Positions 36,331 through 45,165 of a stretch of 64,000 nucleotides of DNA are shown here, in pieces. The stretch comes from Bacillota bacterium (lineage in GTDB: Bacteria; Bacillota; Clostridia; Acetivibrionales; DTU013), in the NCBI GenBank assembly GCA_023433505.1, contig JAEZCO010000091.1, positions 193,254 to 257,253 of the forward strand, read 5' to 3'. Both the position numbers and the translations under genes were made by a program. Within the stretch, counting starts at the first letter, position 1, and the number at the start of each line of letters is the position of its first letter. A model generated the notes under the pieces. The model saw nothing but the letters and a program-made list of their open reading frames with translations. It made no database searches and was not told the DNA's origin.

Positions 36331-36956
36331 CTCGTCCCCTTCTTGTGACAAACAACTGTAAAATCATTGTTTAAATATTGTTCTTTGACCTCAACTCTTT
36401 CAATGGCGGGAAAATCCTTCAGCAGTATTTTTATTTCTTCCGGATCATGATAAAAATACTTGTCCTCCCTGTCCGGCGAGTCCTTGTGCAGCAGGTTGAA
36501 TACCACCGTCTCCTTTGCCGTATCCAGCATTTTTTTCAATGCCTTCAGCAAAAATTCCCTGTTGTTGCCCAGATTCAAATTAAAAATGCCGGAGGTATAG
36601 ATGACGTCAAAAGAGCGGCTGCTAAAGGCTTCATCCTCAAATACATCCACACAGAGGAATTCTCCGTCCAGCTTTTTACATTTCGCGGATTCTATCATGC
36701 TTTCAAGAATGTCCACGCCGGTATATTGAACGTGTAATCCTTTGTAGATCAGGTATTCCAGGAGGTTTCCCATGCCGCAGCCGATATCGAGAAGCGACTT
36801 GCCCTCAAGGGAGACGGAGTCCAGCAGCATGTCGAACCGCAGCCGCTGCGCTTTCTCGCTCTCCCACCCCAATACGCCGTAGTCAGGCAAGCCCTGGCCC
36901 ATTTTTGATTCGTAATATGTGCGAATTTCTTCCGTTTTCTTCAATTTATCCTCCAT
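36327..36956 (-). CDS. Class I SAM-dependent methyltransferase
   Basis: About 209 aa. Motif I LLDIGCGMGNLLEYL, motif II-like TGVDILESMI and a later DVIYTSGIFNLN segment define a Rossmann-fold methyltransferase (Methyltransf_25 type). Start choice is uncertain: ATG 36956 has only a weak site, while TTG 36944 has GGAGG 5 nt upstream; both keep the whole fold. The stop overlaps the DUF362 start by 4 nt. Substrate unknown; the two genes probably act together. Confidence 0.85.
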   Translation of the reverse strand: MEDKLKKTEEIRTYYESKMGQGLPDYGVLGWESEKAQRLRFDMLLDSVSLEGKSLLDIGCGMGNLLEYLIYKGLHVQYTGVDILESMIESAKCKKLDGEFLCVDVFEDEAFSSRSFDVIYTSGIFNLNLGNNREFLLKALKKMLDTAKETVVFNLLHKDSPDREDKYFYHDPEEIKILLKDFPAIERVEVKEQYLNNDFTVVCHKKGTR

Positions 36957-37132
36957 GTCCAATTTTCTTGACGAATTGGACCTCAACTATTTTAGCCATT
37001 CCTTTAATTATATTTTCCTATTATTCATACGTCAACACCTTGAATAAATATACCATACATATGAATTTATAAACTGCAAATACTACATTTCCAGGGTATT
37101 TTGCCTTGAGATAAAACAAAGGAGTGATAATG

Positions 37133-37330
37133 ATGGCAAATAACGAAAAATTGGTCCCCAGTGCTAAAAACGGACTGAATAAGATGAAATATGAAGTAGC
37201 CAATGAGCAGGGAATAAATCTCAAAGAAGGTTATAACGGAGATATCAAAGCCAGGGATGCAGGAAAAGTAGGCGGCAACATGGTCAAAAAATTGATCGCT
37301 CAGGCCGAAAATCAAATGAGAAGCAAATAA
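37133..37330 (+). CDS. Alpha/beta-type small acid-soluble spore protein
   Basis: 65 aa from the ATG at 37133 (an ATG sits directly before it at 37130); GGAG lies upstream. The family signature is clear: MKYEVANEQGI with the GPR protease site after the Glu of YEV, and GYNGDIKARDAGKVGGNMVK. Such proteins coat and protect DNA in the dormant spore and are degraded at germination, so the organism is a spore former. Expression is expected from forespore sigma-G; no confident sigma-G box was assigned. Confidence 0.93.
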   Translation: MANNEKLVPSAKNGLNKMKYEVANEQGINLKEGYNGDIKARDAGKVGGNMVKKLIAQAENQMRSK

Positions 37331-37359
37331 ATCAAAAAAAGTCCGGAATACCGGAGAAA

Positions 37360-37398
37360 GACCGGGGCTGACCGGAAAACCTCCGGCCGCCCCCGGTC
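37360..37398. terminator. GC-rich hairpin between convergent genes
   Basis: GACCGGGG (37360-37367) pairs with CCCCGGTC (37391-37398), with an inner CCGG/CCGG pair. It ends one base before the stop codon of the MarR-GNAT gene and 30 bp after the spore protein gene; a smaller TCCGG/CCGGA hairpin precedes it. Confidence 0.65.
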
Positions 37399-37399
37399 C

Positions 37400-38311
37400 T
37401 TACAGATACAAATCCCAGCGCTCTTCCCTCAGGGTTAGTCCCCACTCTCTATTATCTTTTGCTTCCGTTACCTTGAATCCGTAGCTTTTATAAAGATGCC
37501 GCGCGGCATCAAGTATGCTGACAGTCAACAAGTATATGTGCCTGTAGTTCTTTTCCCTGCAAAAATCAATTGCCTTCCTGATCAGTTTATGACCTACCCC
37601 TCTGCCGCGTACTTCCGGTTCTATGAAAAACCACCGAAGCTGAGCGGCATCACCGGACTTCACGATAGCTATAACGCCTGCCGGCCGGTTATCCATTTCT
37701 GCAATCCATAGGTTTTCATTTTCATCATGCTTTTCATGGAACCTCCTTACATACTTTTCGACATACTTGCCAAACTCAGGACCAAAGCCGTATTCGTCCT
37801 CATATAGTTCAATCTGCCTGAAAATGATATAGTCCAGATCCCCGGCGCAATAAGGCCTTAGGGTAACCGGATTGAGCCCGTCCATCAAAGCCTGCTTTAT
37901 GTAGTTCATGGAATTGAAAAGCTTGAATTGTTCACCCTCCGCCAGATGACTGATGAGCCCTTTAACCTGATTGTCAGACTTTTCCTGAAGGCCTGAAAGT
38001 ATAGATTTTCCGGTTGGCGTCAGACTCAGGTACAGGGCGCGCCCGTCTCTGGACGAGCTCTCTCTGAGGATGAGTCCATTGCTTTCAAAGCGTTTCAGTA
38101 TCCTGCTCATATACCCCCGGTCAATATTCAGTTTATCCATTAAAAGATTGGCAGTGCAATTTCTTATTTTATCAATTTCATAAAGAATACGGACTTCCGT
38201 AAGAGAATATGCGCTGTCAAGGATATGCCCGTTTAAAAGACCCAGCAAATCCGTGTAAAACCGGTTATAGCTTCTGATTCCCTGTATGATTTGATTCTCC
38301 GTCGCTTCCAT
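37400..38311 (-). CDS. MarR-GNAT fusion: regulator with acetyltransferase domain
   Basis: 303 aa from the ATG at 38311 with AAGGAG 7 nt upstream. An N-terminal winged-helix MarR domain (about 1-145; LTEVRILYEIDKI, MDKLNIDRGYMSRILKRFES and a wing with SSRDGRALYLSLT) is fused to a GNAT N-acetyltransferase (about 150-303) with the acetyl-CoA loop VRGRGVGHKLI. The fusion is a known architecture in bacteria. The gene is preceded by a perfect inverted repeat overlapping its own promoter (38349-38383), which predicts autorepression. The inducing ligand and acetylation substrate are unknown; the divergent amino-acid permease may be part of the response. Confidence 0.9.
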   Translation of the reverse strand: MEATENQIIQGIRSYNRFYTDLLGLLNGHILDSAYSLTEVRILYEIDKIRNCTANLLMDKLNIDRGYMSRILKRFESNGLILRESSSRDGRALYLSLTPTGKSILSGLQEKSDNQVKGLISHLAEGEQFKLFNSMNYIKQALMDGLNPVTLRPYCAGDLDYIIFRQIELYEDEYGFGPEFGKYVEKYVRRFHEKHDENENLWIAEMDNRPAGVIAIVKSGDAAQLRWFFIEPEVRGRGVGHKLIRKAIDFCREKNYRHIYLLTVSILDAARHLYKSYGFKVTEAKDNREWGLTLREERWDLYL

Positions 38312-38348
38312 GCTACCACTCCTTATTCTATCCTTCTGCGTTGATATA

Positions 38349-38383
38349 ATAGTATGAAATATAGTTGATTTTGTCAACTATAT
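38349..38383 (-). promoter_or_regulatory. Promoter with MarR-type operator
   Basis: Minus strand: TTGACA (38377-38372), 17-bp spacer, TACTAT (38354-38349). A perfect 10-bp inverted repeat, ATATAGTTGA and TCAACTATAT with 5-nt centre (38359-38383), covers the -35 box and most of the spacer. Bound repressor would block RNA polymerase. Confidence 0.8.
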
Positions 38384-38547
38384 TGATGAACAAAATAATT
38401 CACACAGCGCTGTCCTCTTTTGCAATAGCGAAGGACCTCATGGCTGCAACATAATTCTTTGTCTTAATGCAAATAATAATTTTTACGGTTGGCAGAAGCA
38501 ATTGGCGAAAGAAATCAATCCCGCCCGCCGGAGATATGGAGGCTGAA

Positions 38548-39900
38548 ATGTCCGGAAAAAAATCAGGTTTATCCGCATTTGGACTGACAATGATGGCAAT
38601 TGGCACGGTAATCGGCGGTTCTTTCTTTTTGGGCTCCGCCATACCCATCAAGGCTGCAGGGCCTTCAATCATGATTTCCTATATCATCGGAGGCATCCTG
38701 GTTTATTTCATACTCTTTGCCCTCTCGGAGATGACGGTGGCAGATGCAGATCCTGGCTCCTTCAGAGCCTTTGCGCAGCGGGCATTCGGCCCTGCCGCAG
38801 GCTTTGTTACAGGCTGGGTTTACTGGACCGGCCTGATCCTCGCCATGTCCAGTGAGGCGGTTGCCGTATCCTTATTGATCCGGCTTTGGTATCCTCAGCT
38901 CTCCATACTGGCCATAGGAACCTTGATCATCATTCTCATCACCATGGTAAACCTGATGGGCGCCGGCTGGATTACCCGGCTGGAAAGCAGTCTCGCAGCG
39001 GTAAAGGTGGTAGCCATTATCGCCTTTATTGTCCTGGCAGCCGCATTGATTTCCGGACTTTTTCCCGGAAAGCCCCAGGTGGGCGCCGGCGCATTAGGTA
39101 CAGAACCGATTTTTCAGGGCGGGCTTTCCGGGATTGCCGGAAGTATGCTGATGGTCATGTTTGCCTATGCCGGATTTGAAGTCATCGGCCTTGCGGCTTC
39201 CGAAACAAGCCAGCCCCATAAAGTGGTGCCAAGAGCTATATTATATACGGTCCTCTCTCTGACTGTCCTTTATATAGGTGCAATCGCATTGCTTATGCCT
39301 TTATTGCCCACGGAAAGAATTTCTACGGAGGTAAGTCCCTTTATCGCAGCATTGGAATTCCGGGGTATAGGGTGGGCGGCAGGCGCAATCAACATCGTGC
39401 TTGTTACCGCCATCCTGTCCACTATGCTGGCTGCAACCTTCGGACTGGGACGGATGATGCGTTCCCTTGTCGCCGAGGGACATGCGCCCCAATGGCTTAA
39501 AGACAAGGGTGATGTGCCTTACCGCGGCATTGGCTTTTCCGGTGCGGCGATGTTTGCAGGCCTTGCCATGAGCTTTTTGCTTCCAAAGCAGGTTTACCTT
39601 TTCCTTGTGGGTTCCGGCGGATTTTCACTGCTTTTCACCTATCTGATCATCTTGTTGTCCCATTACAAATTCCGCAAAAAAAATGGCTGTCCCCCCAAGG
39701 GGAACTGCCAGCTTCCATTGTATCCTTTTACCTCCTGGGCCGCGATTGCAGCCACAGGAGCCATTCTCATCAGTATGCCGTTAATCCCCGGCCAGGCGGC
39801 CGGTATGGCGGCAGGTATTTCATTGGTCCTGTTCTACCTGCTGTGTTATGCGGTAATGCATTATTTCAAACGGCGCAGGCATGCCAGAAACTATACCTGA
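38548..39900 (+). CDS. APC-family amino acid permease
   Basis: 450 aa from the ATG at 38548, with GGAGG 5 nt upstream; the ATG at 38467 has none. About 12 membrane helices. The first helix region carries the APC-type unwound segment GTVIGGSFFLGSAIP, and helix 6 the typical FAYAGFEVIGLAASE. It is a proton- or antiport-coupled transporter of amino acids or amines in the cytoplasmic membrane; specificity cannot be read. It is divergent from the MarR-GNAT regulator across a 236-bp gap, making it a possible target. Confidence 0.9.
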   Translation: MSGKKSGLSAFGLTMMAIGTVIGGSFFLGSAIPIKAAGPSIMISYIIGGILVYFILFALSEMTVADADPGSFRAFAQRAFGPAAGFVTGWVYWTGLILAMSSEAVAVSLLIRLWYPQLSILAIGTLIIILITMVNLMGAGWITRLESSLAAVKVVAIIAFIVLAAALISGLFPGKPQVGAGALGTEPIFQGGLSGIAGSMLMVMFAYAGFEVIGLAASETSQPHKVVPRAILYTVLSLTVLYIGAIALLMPLLPTERISTEVSPFIAALEFRGIGWAAGAINIVLVTAILSTMLAATFGLGRMMRSLVAEGHAPQWLKDKGDVPYRGIGFSGAAMFAGLAMSFLLPKQVYLFLVGSGGFSLLFTYLIILLSHYKFRKKNGCPPKGNCQLPLYPFTSWAAIAATGAILISMPLIPGQAAGMAAGISLVLFYLLCYAVMHYFKRRRHARNYT

Positions 39901-39924
39901 AAAAGCCTTCTTTTATTTCTTACA

Positions 39925-42087
39925 CTATTTCTTCCACTTTGCAAGCGCGTCGGCCAGTGCGGAATTAATGCCCGAATCCTCCTGCTGGTTAAGGAATCTG
40001 CCTACATCCTTCTTATTTACCTGCTCACCTTTTCTCTTGTTGAAAGCCTCCAGCTTTTCACGGTAACCGCAGCCGCAGTAAAAGGACTTATTTTCGCCCT
40101 CGCCCCTGATTTCCATCTTCTTGTGACACTCCGGGCACCTGGCGTTGGAAACCATGGACAGACCTTTCCGGTAGCCGCATTCCCTGTCCTGGCATACCAG
40201 CATTTTTCCCTTCTTTCCGTTGACCTCCAGAAGATATTTACCGCATTCGGGACATTTCTCCCGGGTCAGGTTGTCATGCTTGTAAACATCGGAGCTGGCA
40301 ATTACGTTTGAAACCAGCTTCGTTGCATAGCTTTTCATCTCGTTGACGAATTCGCCCGGATTGGCCTTGCCCTTGCTGATCAAAGCAAGCTTCTGCTCCC
40401 ATTTTGCAGTGAGTTCCGGCGATTTCAGGTCCGCGGGAACCATCTCCACCAGTTGGATTCCTTTGGAAGTCGGATGTATTTCCTTGCCCCGCCGTTCCAT
40501 GTAAAAGGAATTGAAAAGCTTTTCAATGATATCGGCACGGGTTGCAGGCGTGCCAAGGCCGCTGGTCTTATCCATGGCTTCACGCAATGCGTCGTTTTCT
40601 ATAAATTTGCCGGGATGCTCCATGGCAGTGAGCAAAGTGGCTTCGGTATACCTGGCGGGAGGCTTGGTTTTTCCGTTTACCAACTGGACGGAGGCAGGCT
40701 TGATTTTGTCTCCCTTTTTCAGGTCCGGCAGGCTCTGGTCCTCTTCCTCTCCCTCTTCCTCCTCATTGTTCCTTTGTCCTTCATAAACCGCCTTCCACCC
40801 CTTGGACTTGATGATCTTCCCCCTGGCGGTAAACAGTTCTCCGTTTATGACAACCTTTACTGTGGTCTGCTCATACTCGAAAGCCGGACTCAGCACCGCA
40901 ATAAAGCGTTTTACAACCAAATCGAAGATATTTCTTTCTTCACTGCTCAAATCTCCAAGATTGACATACTGTTCTGTGGGGATAATGGCGTGGTGGTCCG
41001 AAACCTTGCTGTTGTCTACAAATCTCTTTGTGGCTCTTATCCTGCCTTTAAGCAAAGCACGCGCCGGCTCCGCATAGGGTCCTACCGCTATGCTCTTCAG
41101 ACGGTCGGGCAATGTCGGCACGATGTCCTCCGTGATATACCGTGAGTCTGTCCTCGGATAGGTAAGTATTTTATGGGTTTCATACAGTTTTTGCATAATC
41201 CCCAGGGTTTGTTTCGCAGAATAGCCATATTTCCGGTTTGCATCACGCTGCAGTTCCGTCAGGTCGTAGGCTAAAGGAGGCTGTTCTTCTTTTGCCTCTT
41301 TTTTTACGTCCGCAATCTCTCCGGCCTGGCCTTTTACTTTTGCCAATACGGCATCCGCTTGCTGCTTGCTGAACAGCCTTGTCTGTCCGCTTTGCCTGTC
41401 CTGCCAGGTAATTGTATAGCCTCCGGCATTTGCACTGATGGTCCAGTAATCCTTCGGCACAAACCGCTTGATTTCGTTTTCCCGTTCCACCACCATCGCC
41501 AGCGTCGGCGTCTGTACACGGCCTGCAGAAAGCTGCGCATTATGCTTGCAGGTCAAAGCCCTGGTTACGTTCAGCCCGATGAGCCAGTCGGCTTCCGCCC
41601 TGCACTCCGCAGATCTGAAAAGATTTTCGTATTCCCTCCCGGGCTTCAGATTCGCAAAGCCTTCCTTGATGGCCTTGTCGGTCTGGGAAGAGATCCACAG
41701 CCTCTTAATAGGCTTGCTGAAGCCTGATTTGATCAGGATCCACCGGGCGACAAGCTCCCCTTCCCTCCCGGAGTCCGTCGCAATGACCAGCTCATCCACA
41801 TCCTCTTTTTTCAAAAGGCTTTTGACGATCCCAAACTGCTTTGCCGTTTCCTTGATGACCACCAGCTCCATTTTTCCGGGCAGCATGGGGAGATTGTCAA
41901 GGCTCCAGGTCTTGTATCTTTCTCCGTAAGCTTCCGGGTCCGCAAGGGTCACAAGATGCCCCAGCGCCCAGGTCACAATATATTTCGAGCCCATGATGCA
42001 GCCGTTTCCGTTTTGACTGCAATTGAGCACCTTTGCCAGATCTCTTCCTACCGATGGCTTCTCGGCCAGAACCAGTGTCTTACCCAT
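39925..42087 (-). CDS. topB: DNA topoisomerase III (type IA)
   Basis: 720 aa from the ATG at 42087 (MGKTLVLAEKPSVGRDLAKV); a longer reading to 42150 would run into a terminator hairpin, which supports this start. TOPRIM domain with DSGREGELVAR, active-site Tyr310 in LTYPRTDSRY, then the type IA core with a long acidic insert (NNEEEEGEEEDQ, about residue 460). Two C-terminal zinc-ribbon motifs (CPECGKYL and CPECHKKM with their CysCys partners) bind DNA. It relaxes and decatenates single-stranded or gapped DNA, often during replication or mobile element transfer. Length is typical of Firmicute TopB. Confidence 0.95.
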   Translation of the reverse strand: MGKTLVLAEKPSVGRDLAKVLNCSQNGNGCIMGSKYIVTWALGHLVTLADPEAYGERYKTWSLDNLPMLPGKMELVVIKETAKQFGIVKSLLKKEDVDELVIATDSGREGELVARWILIKSGFSKPIKRLWISSQTDKAIKEGFANLKPGREYENLFRSAECRAEADWLIGLNVTRALTCKHNAQLSAGRVQTPTLAMVVERENEIKRFVPKDYWTISANAGGYTITWQDRQSGQTRLFSKQQADAVLAKVKGQAGEIADVKKEAKEEQPPLAYDLTELQRDANRKYGYSAKQTLGIMQKLYETHKILTYPRTDSRYITEDIVPTLPDRLKSIAVGPYAEPARALLKGRIRATKRFVDNSKVSDHHAIIPTEQYVNLGDLSSEERNIFDLVVKRFIAVLSPAFEYEQTTVKVVINGELFTARGKIIKSKGWKAVYEGQRNNEEEEGEEEDQSLPDLKKGDKIKPASVQLVNGKTKPPARYTEATLLTAMEHPGKFIENDALREAMDKTSGLGTPATRADIIEKLFNSFYMERRGKEIHPTSKGIQLVEMVPADLKSPELTAKWEQKLALISKGKANPGEFVNEMKSYATKLVSNVIASSDVYKHDNLTREKCPECGKYLLEVNGKKGKMLVCQDRECGYRKGLSMVSNARCPECHKKMEIRGEGENKSFYCGCGYREKLEAFNKRKGEQVNKKDVGRFLNQQEDSGINSALADALAKWKK

Positions 42088-42131
42088 TTTTTGTATCCTT
42101 TCGCAAATAAAAGTTCGAGGGGTAATCCCGC

Positions 42132-42168
42132 AAAAAAACAAGTCATGCAAATATATTTTGCATGACTT
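42132..42168 (-). terminator. Intrinsic terminator between GH4 and topB
   Basis: Minus strand: a perfect 12-bp stem (42168-42157 with 42151-42140, TATAT-type loop) followed by TTGTTTTTTTG. It ends transcripts coming from the GH4 gene and isolates topB. The rest of the gap (42169-42301) shows only a short palindrome TGGGGCATGCCCCA. Confidence 0.85.
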
Positions 42169-42301
42169 ATAATTATATTACATAAATATGAATTTGGCTA
42201 TTTAATTCCAATGGGGCATGCCCCATACCCTCACGGCGGGATATGAATTCGCCCTTCGCTGCACAAGGTCGTTTTTCATTGGCTCAGCCTTTGGCAGCCG
42301 G

Positions 42302-43687
42302 TCACAGGCCCCATCCGGGCAGGTATTGTTTGGTATTTTGCAACATTTTTTCAAAAAGTGCTTTGGCATCATCGATGCTCAAGTTCACCAGCGGATCGCT
42401 GACAAATGCCGCAAATGCCAGTTCCCTGTCTTTCTCCAGCGCTGCCTTCATGATTGCATGCTGGTTATGTACGTGCCTTAGGACCAGGTTATTGACCTGA
42501 TCGGGCAATTTTCCGGCTGCAAGGGGAACGATTGAGTTTCTTGACACGTAAGCATTGGTTTCAACAACGCTGCCCATCGGAATCCCCATCAACTGCCCCT
42601 TGTTGGGCAAATTCATATTGGTCAGCAGGTCCTGAAGGCCCAGCAGCGCTTTCATTAAAGCTACGCCTTCCTCCCCCGTCCTGGTGAGTTCCCACTTTTC
42701 TTCGCCTTTTACAAGCCGCTGGGACTTCGCGATTCTTTCCTCCAGTTCCTTCAGCCGGTAGCTGACGGGAGTAAGCCGGAACTGCCAGTCCAGCACCGTT
42801 TCCGGATTTTTCAGATACCACGGAGGGCAGAACTCCGCAAGATGCCTGTCACCGGCGGCCGCAATGGTTTTATACCGCTTGAACAGGTCCATTTTTACCC
42901 GCTGTCCCGAGACGAAGCAGCTTTCCCCCTCCGCCCTGGACGGCCCTTCATAGCCGGGTTCGTAATATTTTTCCACAAATTCGCCGTAAACCTCCAGGAT
43001 TGAATTCCCTGAATAAGTGGCTTCATCAATCCATGTAAAGTGATTTATGCCTTTGACGTTGACCTTGATGTCGCTCCGGGCGGCGCCTTCAATCCCTCTG
43101 AACTCTTTGAGCAGCTTCACAAACAGTTCCTGTGTCCCAAATACTTCATGGCAGCAGCCGAAGGCTTTAATACCCGGAAACACCTCATACAGCGTCATTG
43201 TGCACAAGGTCATGGGATTGGTATAGTTGATGACCCAGGCCTCGGGACTGACTCTTTGAATGGCTTGCGCAATCTCCCTATACATGGGAATGGTTCTAAG
43301 GGCCCGCACCAGCCCGCCGGGCCCGGTAGTATCCCCCACGGCCTGATAGATACCATACTTCTCCGGTTCGTGAACATCCGATTCCATTTCCTTGAATGTA
43401 CCCGGAAGGATGGAAATAACGACAAAATCTGCCCCCTCCAAAGCATCGTCAAGCTTTTCCACCGCTTTGAAAGACCATGCGCTTTTGGCCGCATCGCTTT
43501 GTGAAATGTTGTTTCCTATGCGTTCATTGTCATAGGCGGCGCTAAAATCTATGTCATAAAGCCTGACTTCGCCGGAAAGCTGCCCTTCCAGCACCAAGTC
43601 GTTCATCAAACCCCAGGCCCAGCCCCTTGAGCCTCCGCCGATGTATGCGATACGGATATTTTCCGCCCTGTCGCCATTCATTCTCAT
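42302..43687 (-). CDS. GH4 family NAD-dependent glycosidase
   Basis: 461 aa from the ATG at 43687 with GAGGAGG 6 nt upstream; the reading from 43720 is rejected. The N-terminal Rossmann motif AYIGGGSRGWAW binds NAD; NYTNPMTL, GCCHEVFG and GINHFTW are the GH4 substrate and metal (Mn, Cys/His) segments. GH4 enzymes hydrolyse alpha- or beta-glycosides by a redox-elimination mechanism in the cytoplasm. The sequence type fits the alpha-glucosidase/alpha-galacturonidase (LplD-like) branch, and the nearby rhamnosidase would suit pectin rhamnogalacturonan breakdown, but specificity is not proven. Confidence 0.88.
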   Translation of the reverse strand: MRMNGDRAENIRIAYIGGGSRGWAWGLMNDLVLEGQLSGEVRLYDIDFSAAYDNERIGNNISQSDAAKSAWSFKAVEKLDDALEGADFVVISILPGTFKEMESDVHEPEKYGIYQAVGDTTGPGGLVRALRTIPMYREIAQAIQRVSPEAWVINYTNPMTLCTMTLYEVFPGIKAFGCCHEVFGTQELFVKLLKEFRGIEGAARSDIKVNVKGINHFTWIDEATYSGNSILEVYGEFVEKYYEPGYEGPSRAEGESCFVSGQRVKMDLFKRYKTIAAAGDRHLAEFCPPWYLKNPETVLDWQFRLTPVSYRLKELEERIAKSQRLVKGEEKWELTRTGEEGVALMKALLGLQDLLTNMNLPNKGQLMGIPMGSVVETNAYVSRNSIVPLAAGKLPDQVNNLVLRHVHNQHAIMKAALEKDRELAFAAFVSDPLVNLSIDDAKALFEKMLQNTKQYLPGWGL

Positions 43688-43830
43688 AACATTCCTCCTC
43701 AATACCTGCTCTTTATTCAATGTTATAACAATTTATGCACGATTTCATTTCATATCTTGTTCATATCAGCGGATTTTCTACAAATATTGTCCTTCTGTAC
43801 TTGATGCGCATTTAAACAGCATGAGGAAAT

Positions 43831-43868
43831 GAAAAGCTGCCGGAAATATTTTACACGATCCGGCAGCT
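43831..43868 (-). terminator. Intrinsic terminator after the esterase gene
   Basis: Minus strand: AGCTGCCGGA (43868-43859) pairs with its complement (43844-43835) and is followed by TTTTCATTT. Confidence 0.75.
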
Positions 43869-43910
43869 GCACAAATCCCCATAGTTCTATGTTTACGTCA
43901 TCGAAAATTT

Positions 43911-45071
43911 TTAAGGCCTCAGCCAGCGGTCAAGCCACGAAAGGGCGTCTTCCTGCATTTGCAGGTTGAACTCATGCTTGTTGTCATAGAATTTGGACGC
44001 GAAGCGTTCCTTTATTGCCAGTTTTTCATAGACCTTGCCGATTTTATCACAAGCCTGTTCCATCCCCTCCACATTGTAGAGGCTATCTCTGGAGCACTGC
44101 TGGATGAATAGAGGGTTGGGTGCGGTAAGGGAAGCGACATCCGGCAGATCCATATGCGCGGGAAGTCCCGGTATGTATACCATGTAGGTGTGGTTCCGCA
44201 AATTATTAAACAGAAGTGAACCGAAAGTAGGCATCCACCCTGCCGCAACGCTGCATTTGATCCTTGAATCCAGCGCCGCAAGGTGGGCGCTTCTGAAGCC
44301 GCCCAGAGACAGGCCGCAGCAGCCGATTCTATCCGTATCCACTTCTTCCCTTGTACACAGGTAATCGATGCTTTTCCGGTCGTCGTGAAACAGAATCCCG
44401 GGCCAGGTGGCTCCGGACATGAAAATATGCTTTACGAGGAGAGCTTCAAGGTCACCGCAAATCGTATTCACCAGTTCAATGTATCCGTCGCTTCCAGGAG
44501 CACTGCTCTCCAGCCTGCCGCTGTATGGCTTGAGGATTTCATCCGCAACCTGTCCCAAATCAAACCTTCTGGACCCGAAATAGAACCCGTCGATACACAA
44601 GACCACATAGCCTCTTTTTACTGCCTCGTTCGCCCAGGAACGGCCGCTGTAGGACTCTTTCTTAAAATTCCTCAATATTTCCGGCTCATTTTCCTGCTCC
44701 ACAATTTTTTCCCTGCCATAATAATAAAAACCGCTGTGATCGTGGAGAGCAACAATTGCAGGATGCTTGCCTTTCCCCTCCGGAATAAGCAGAGTCCCTT
44801 TGACCCGGACATTTTGCGCAGTGTCGAATTCGATTTCCTCCTGCCTGCAGCCAGCCGTCTCCCTTGTTTCCACAATTGCCGGATTCAGAGGAGCCTCTCC
44901 GGGGAAATAGCTCAGCAGCTGGAACACCTTTGATCTGGCCATGACCTTCCACTGCTCGAAATCAGCCCATTTACCCGTCATATAGGACAATCCCTGTGTC
45001 CCGGACTGATAATATCCGTTTAAAAAGTCATAATAGCCGCCAATGTGGCTCTTCTTTTTTTCATCCTGCAT
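43911..45071 (-). CDS. Alpha/beta-hydrolase, dienelactone/acetyl esterase type
   Basis: 386 aa. The fold is marked by LLIPEGKGKHPAIVALHDHSG (oxyanion segment), nucleophile Ser in GLSLGG, acid in QCSRDSLY and His in NKHEFN. It resembles the abhydrolase_7 group that includes acetyl xylan and rhamnogalacturonan acetyl esterases. No signal peptide, so it acts on imported material. The ribosome binding site (AAGG, 10 nt before ATG) is modest. It lies between the oxidoreductase and the GH4 gene on the same strand, supporting a de-esterification step in glycan breakdown. Confidence 0.82.
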   Translation of the reverse strand: MQDEKKKSHIGGYYDFLNGYYQSGTQGLSYMTGKWADFEQWKVMARSKVFQLLSYFPGEAPLNPAIVETRETAGCRQEEIEFDTAQNVRVKGTLLIPEGKGKHPAIVALHDHSGFYYYGREKIVEQENEPEILRNFKKESYSGRSWANEAVKRGYVVLCIDGFYFGSRRFDLGQVADEILKPYSGRLESSAPGSDGYIELVNTICGDLEALLVKHIFMSGATWPGILFHDDRKSIDYLCTREEVDTDRIGCCGLSLGGFRSAHLAALDSRIKCSVAAGWMPTFGSLLFNNLRNHTYMVYIPGLPAHMDLPDVASLTAPNPLFIQQCSRDSLYNVEGMEQACDKIGKVYEKLAIKERFASKFYDNKHEFNLQMQEDALSWLDRWLRP

Positions 45072-45165
45072 TACCCGTGTACCTTCCCTTTCCTGCCGTT
45101 ATCATGAGGGTTTCATATCATATTATTGCCCTGCCTGCTGTGCCCCGTCCTAAAATTCCACCGCA

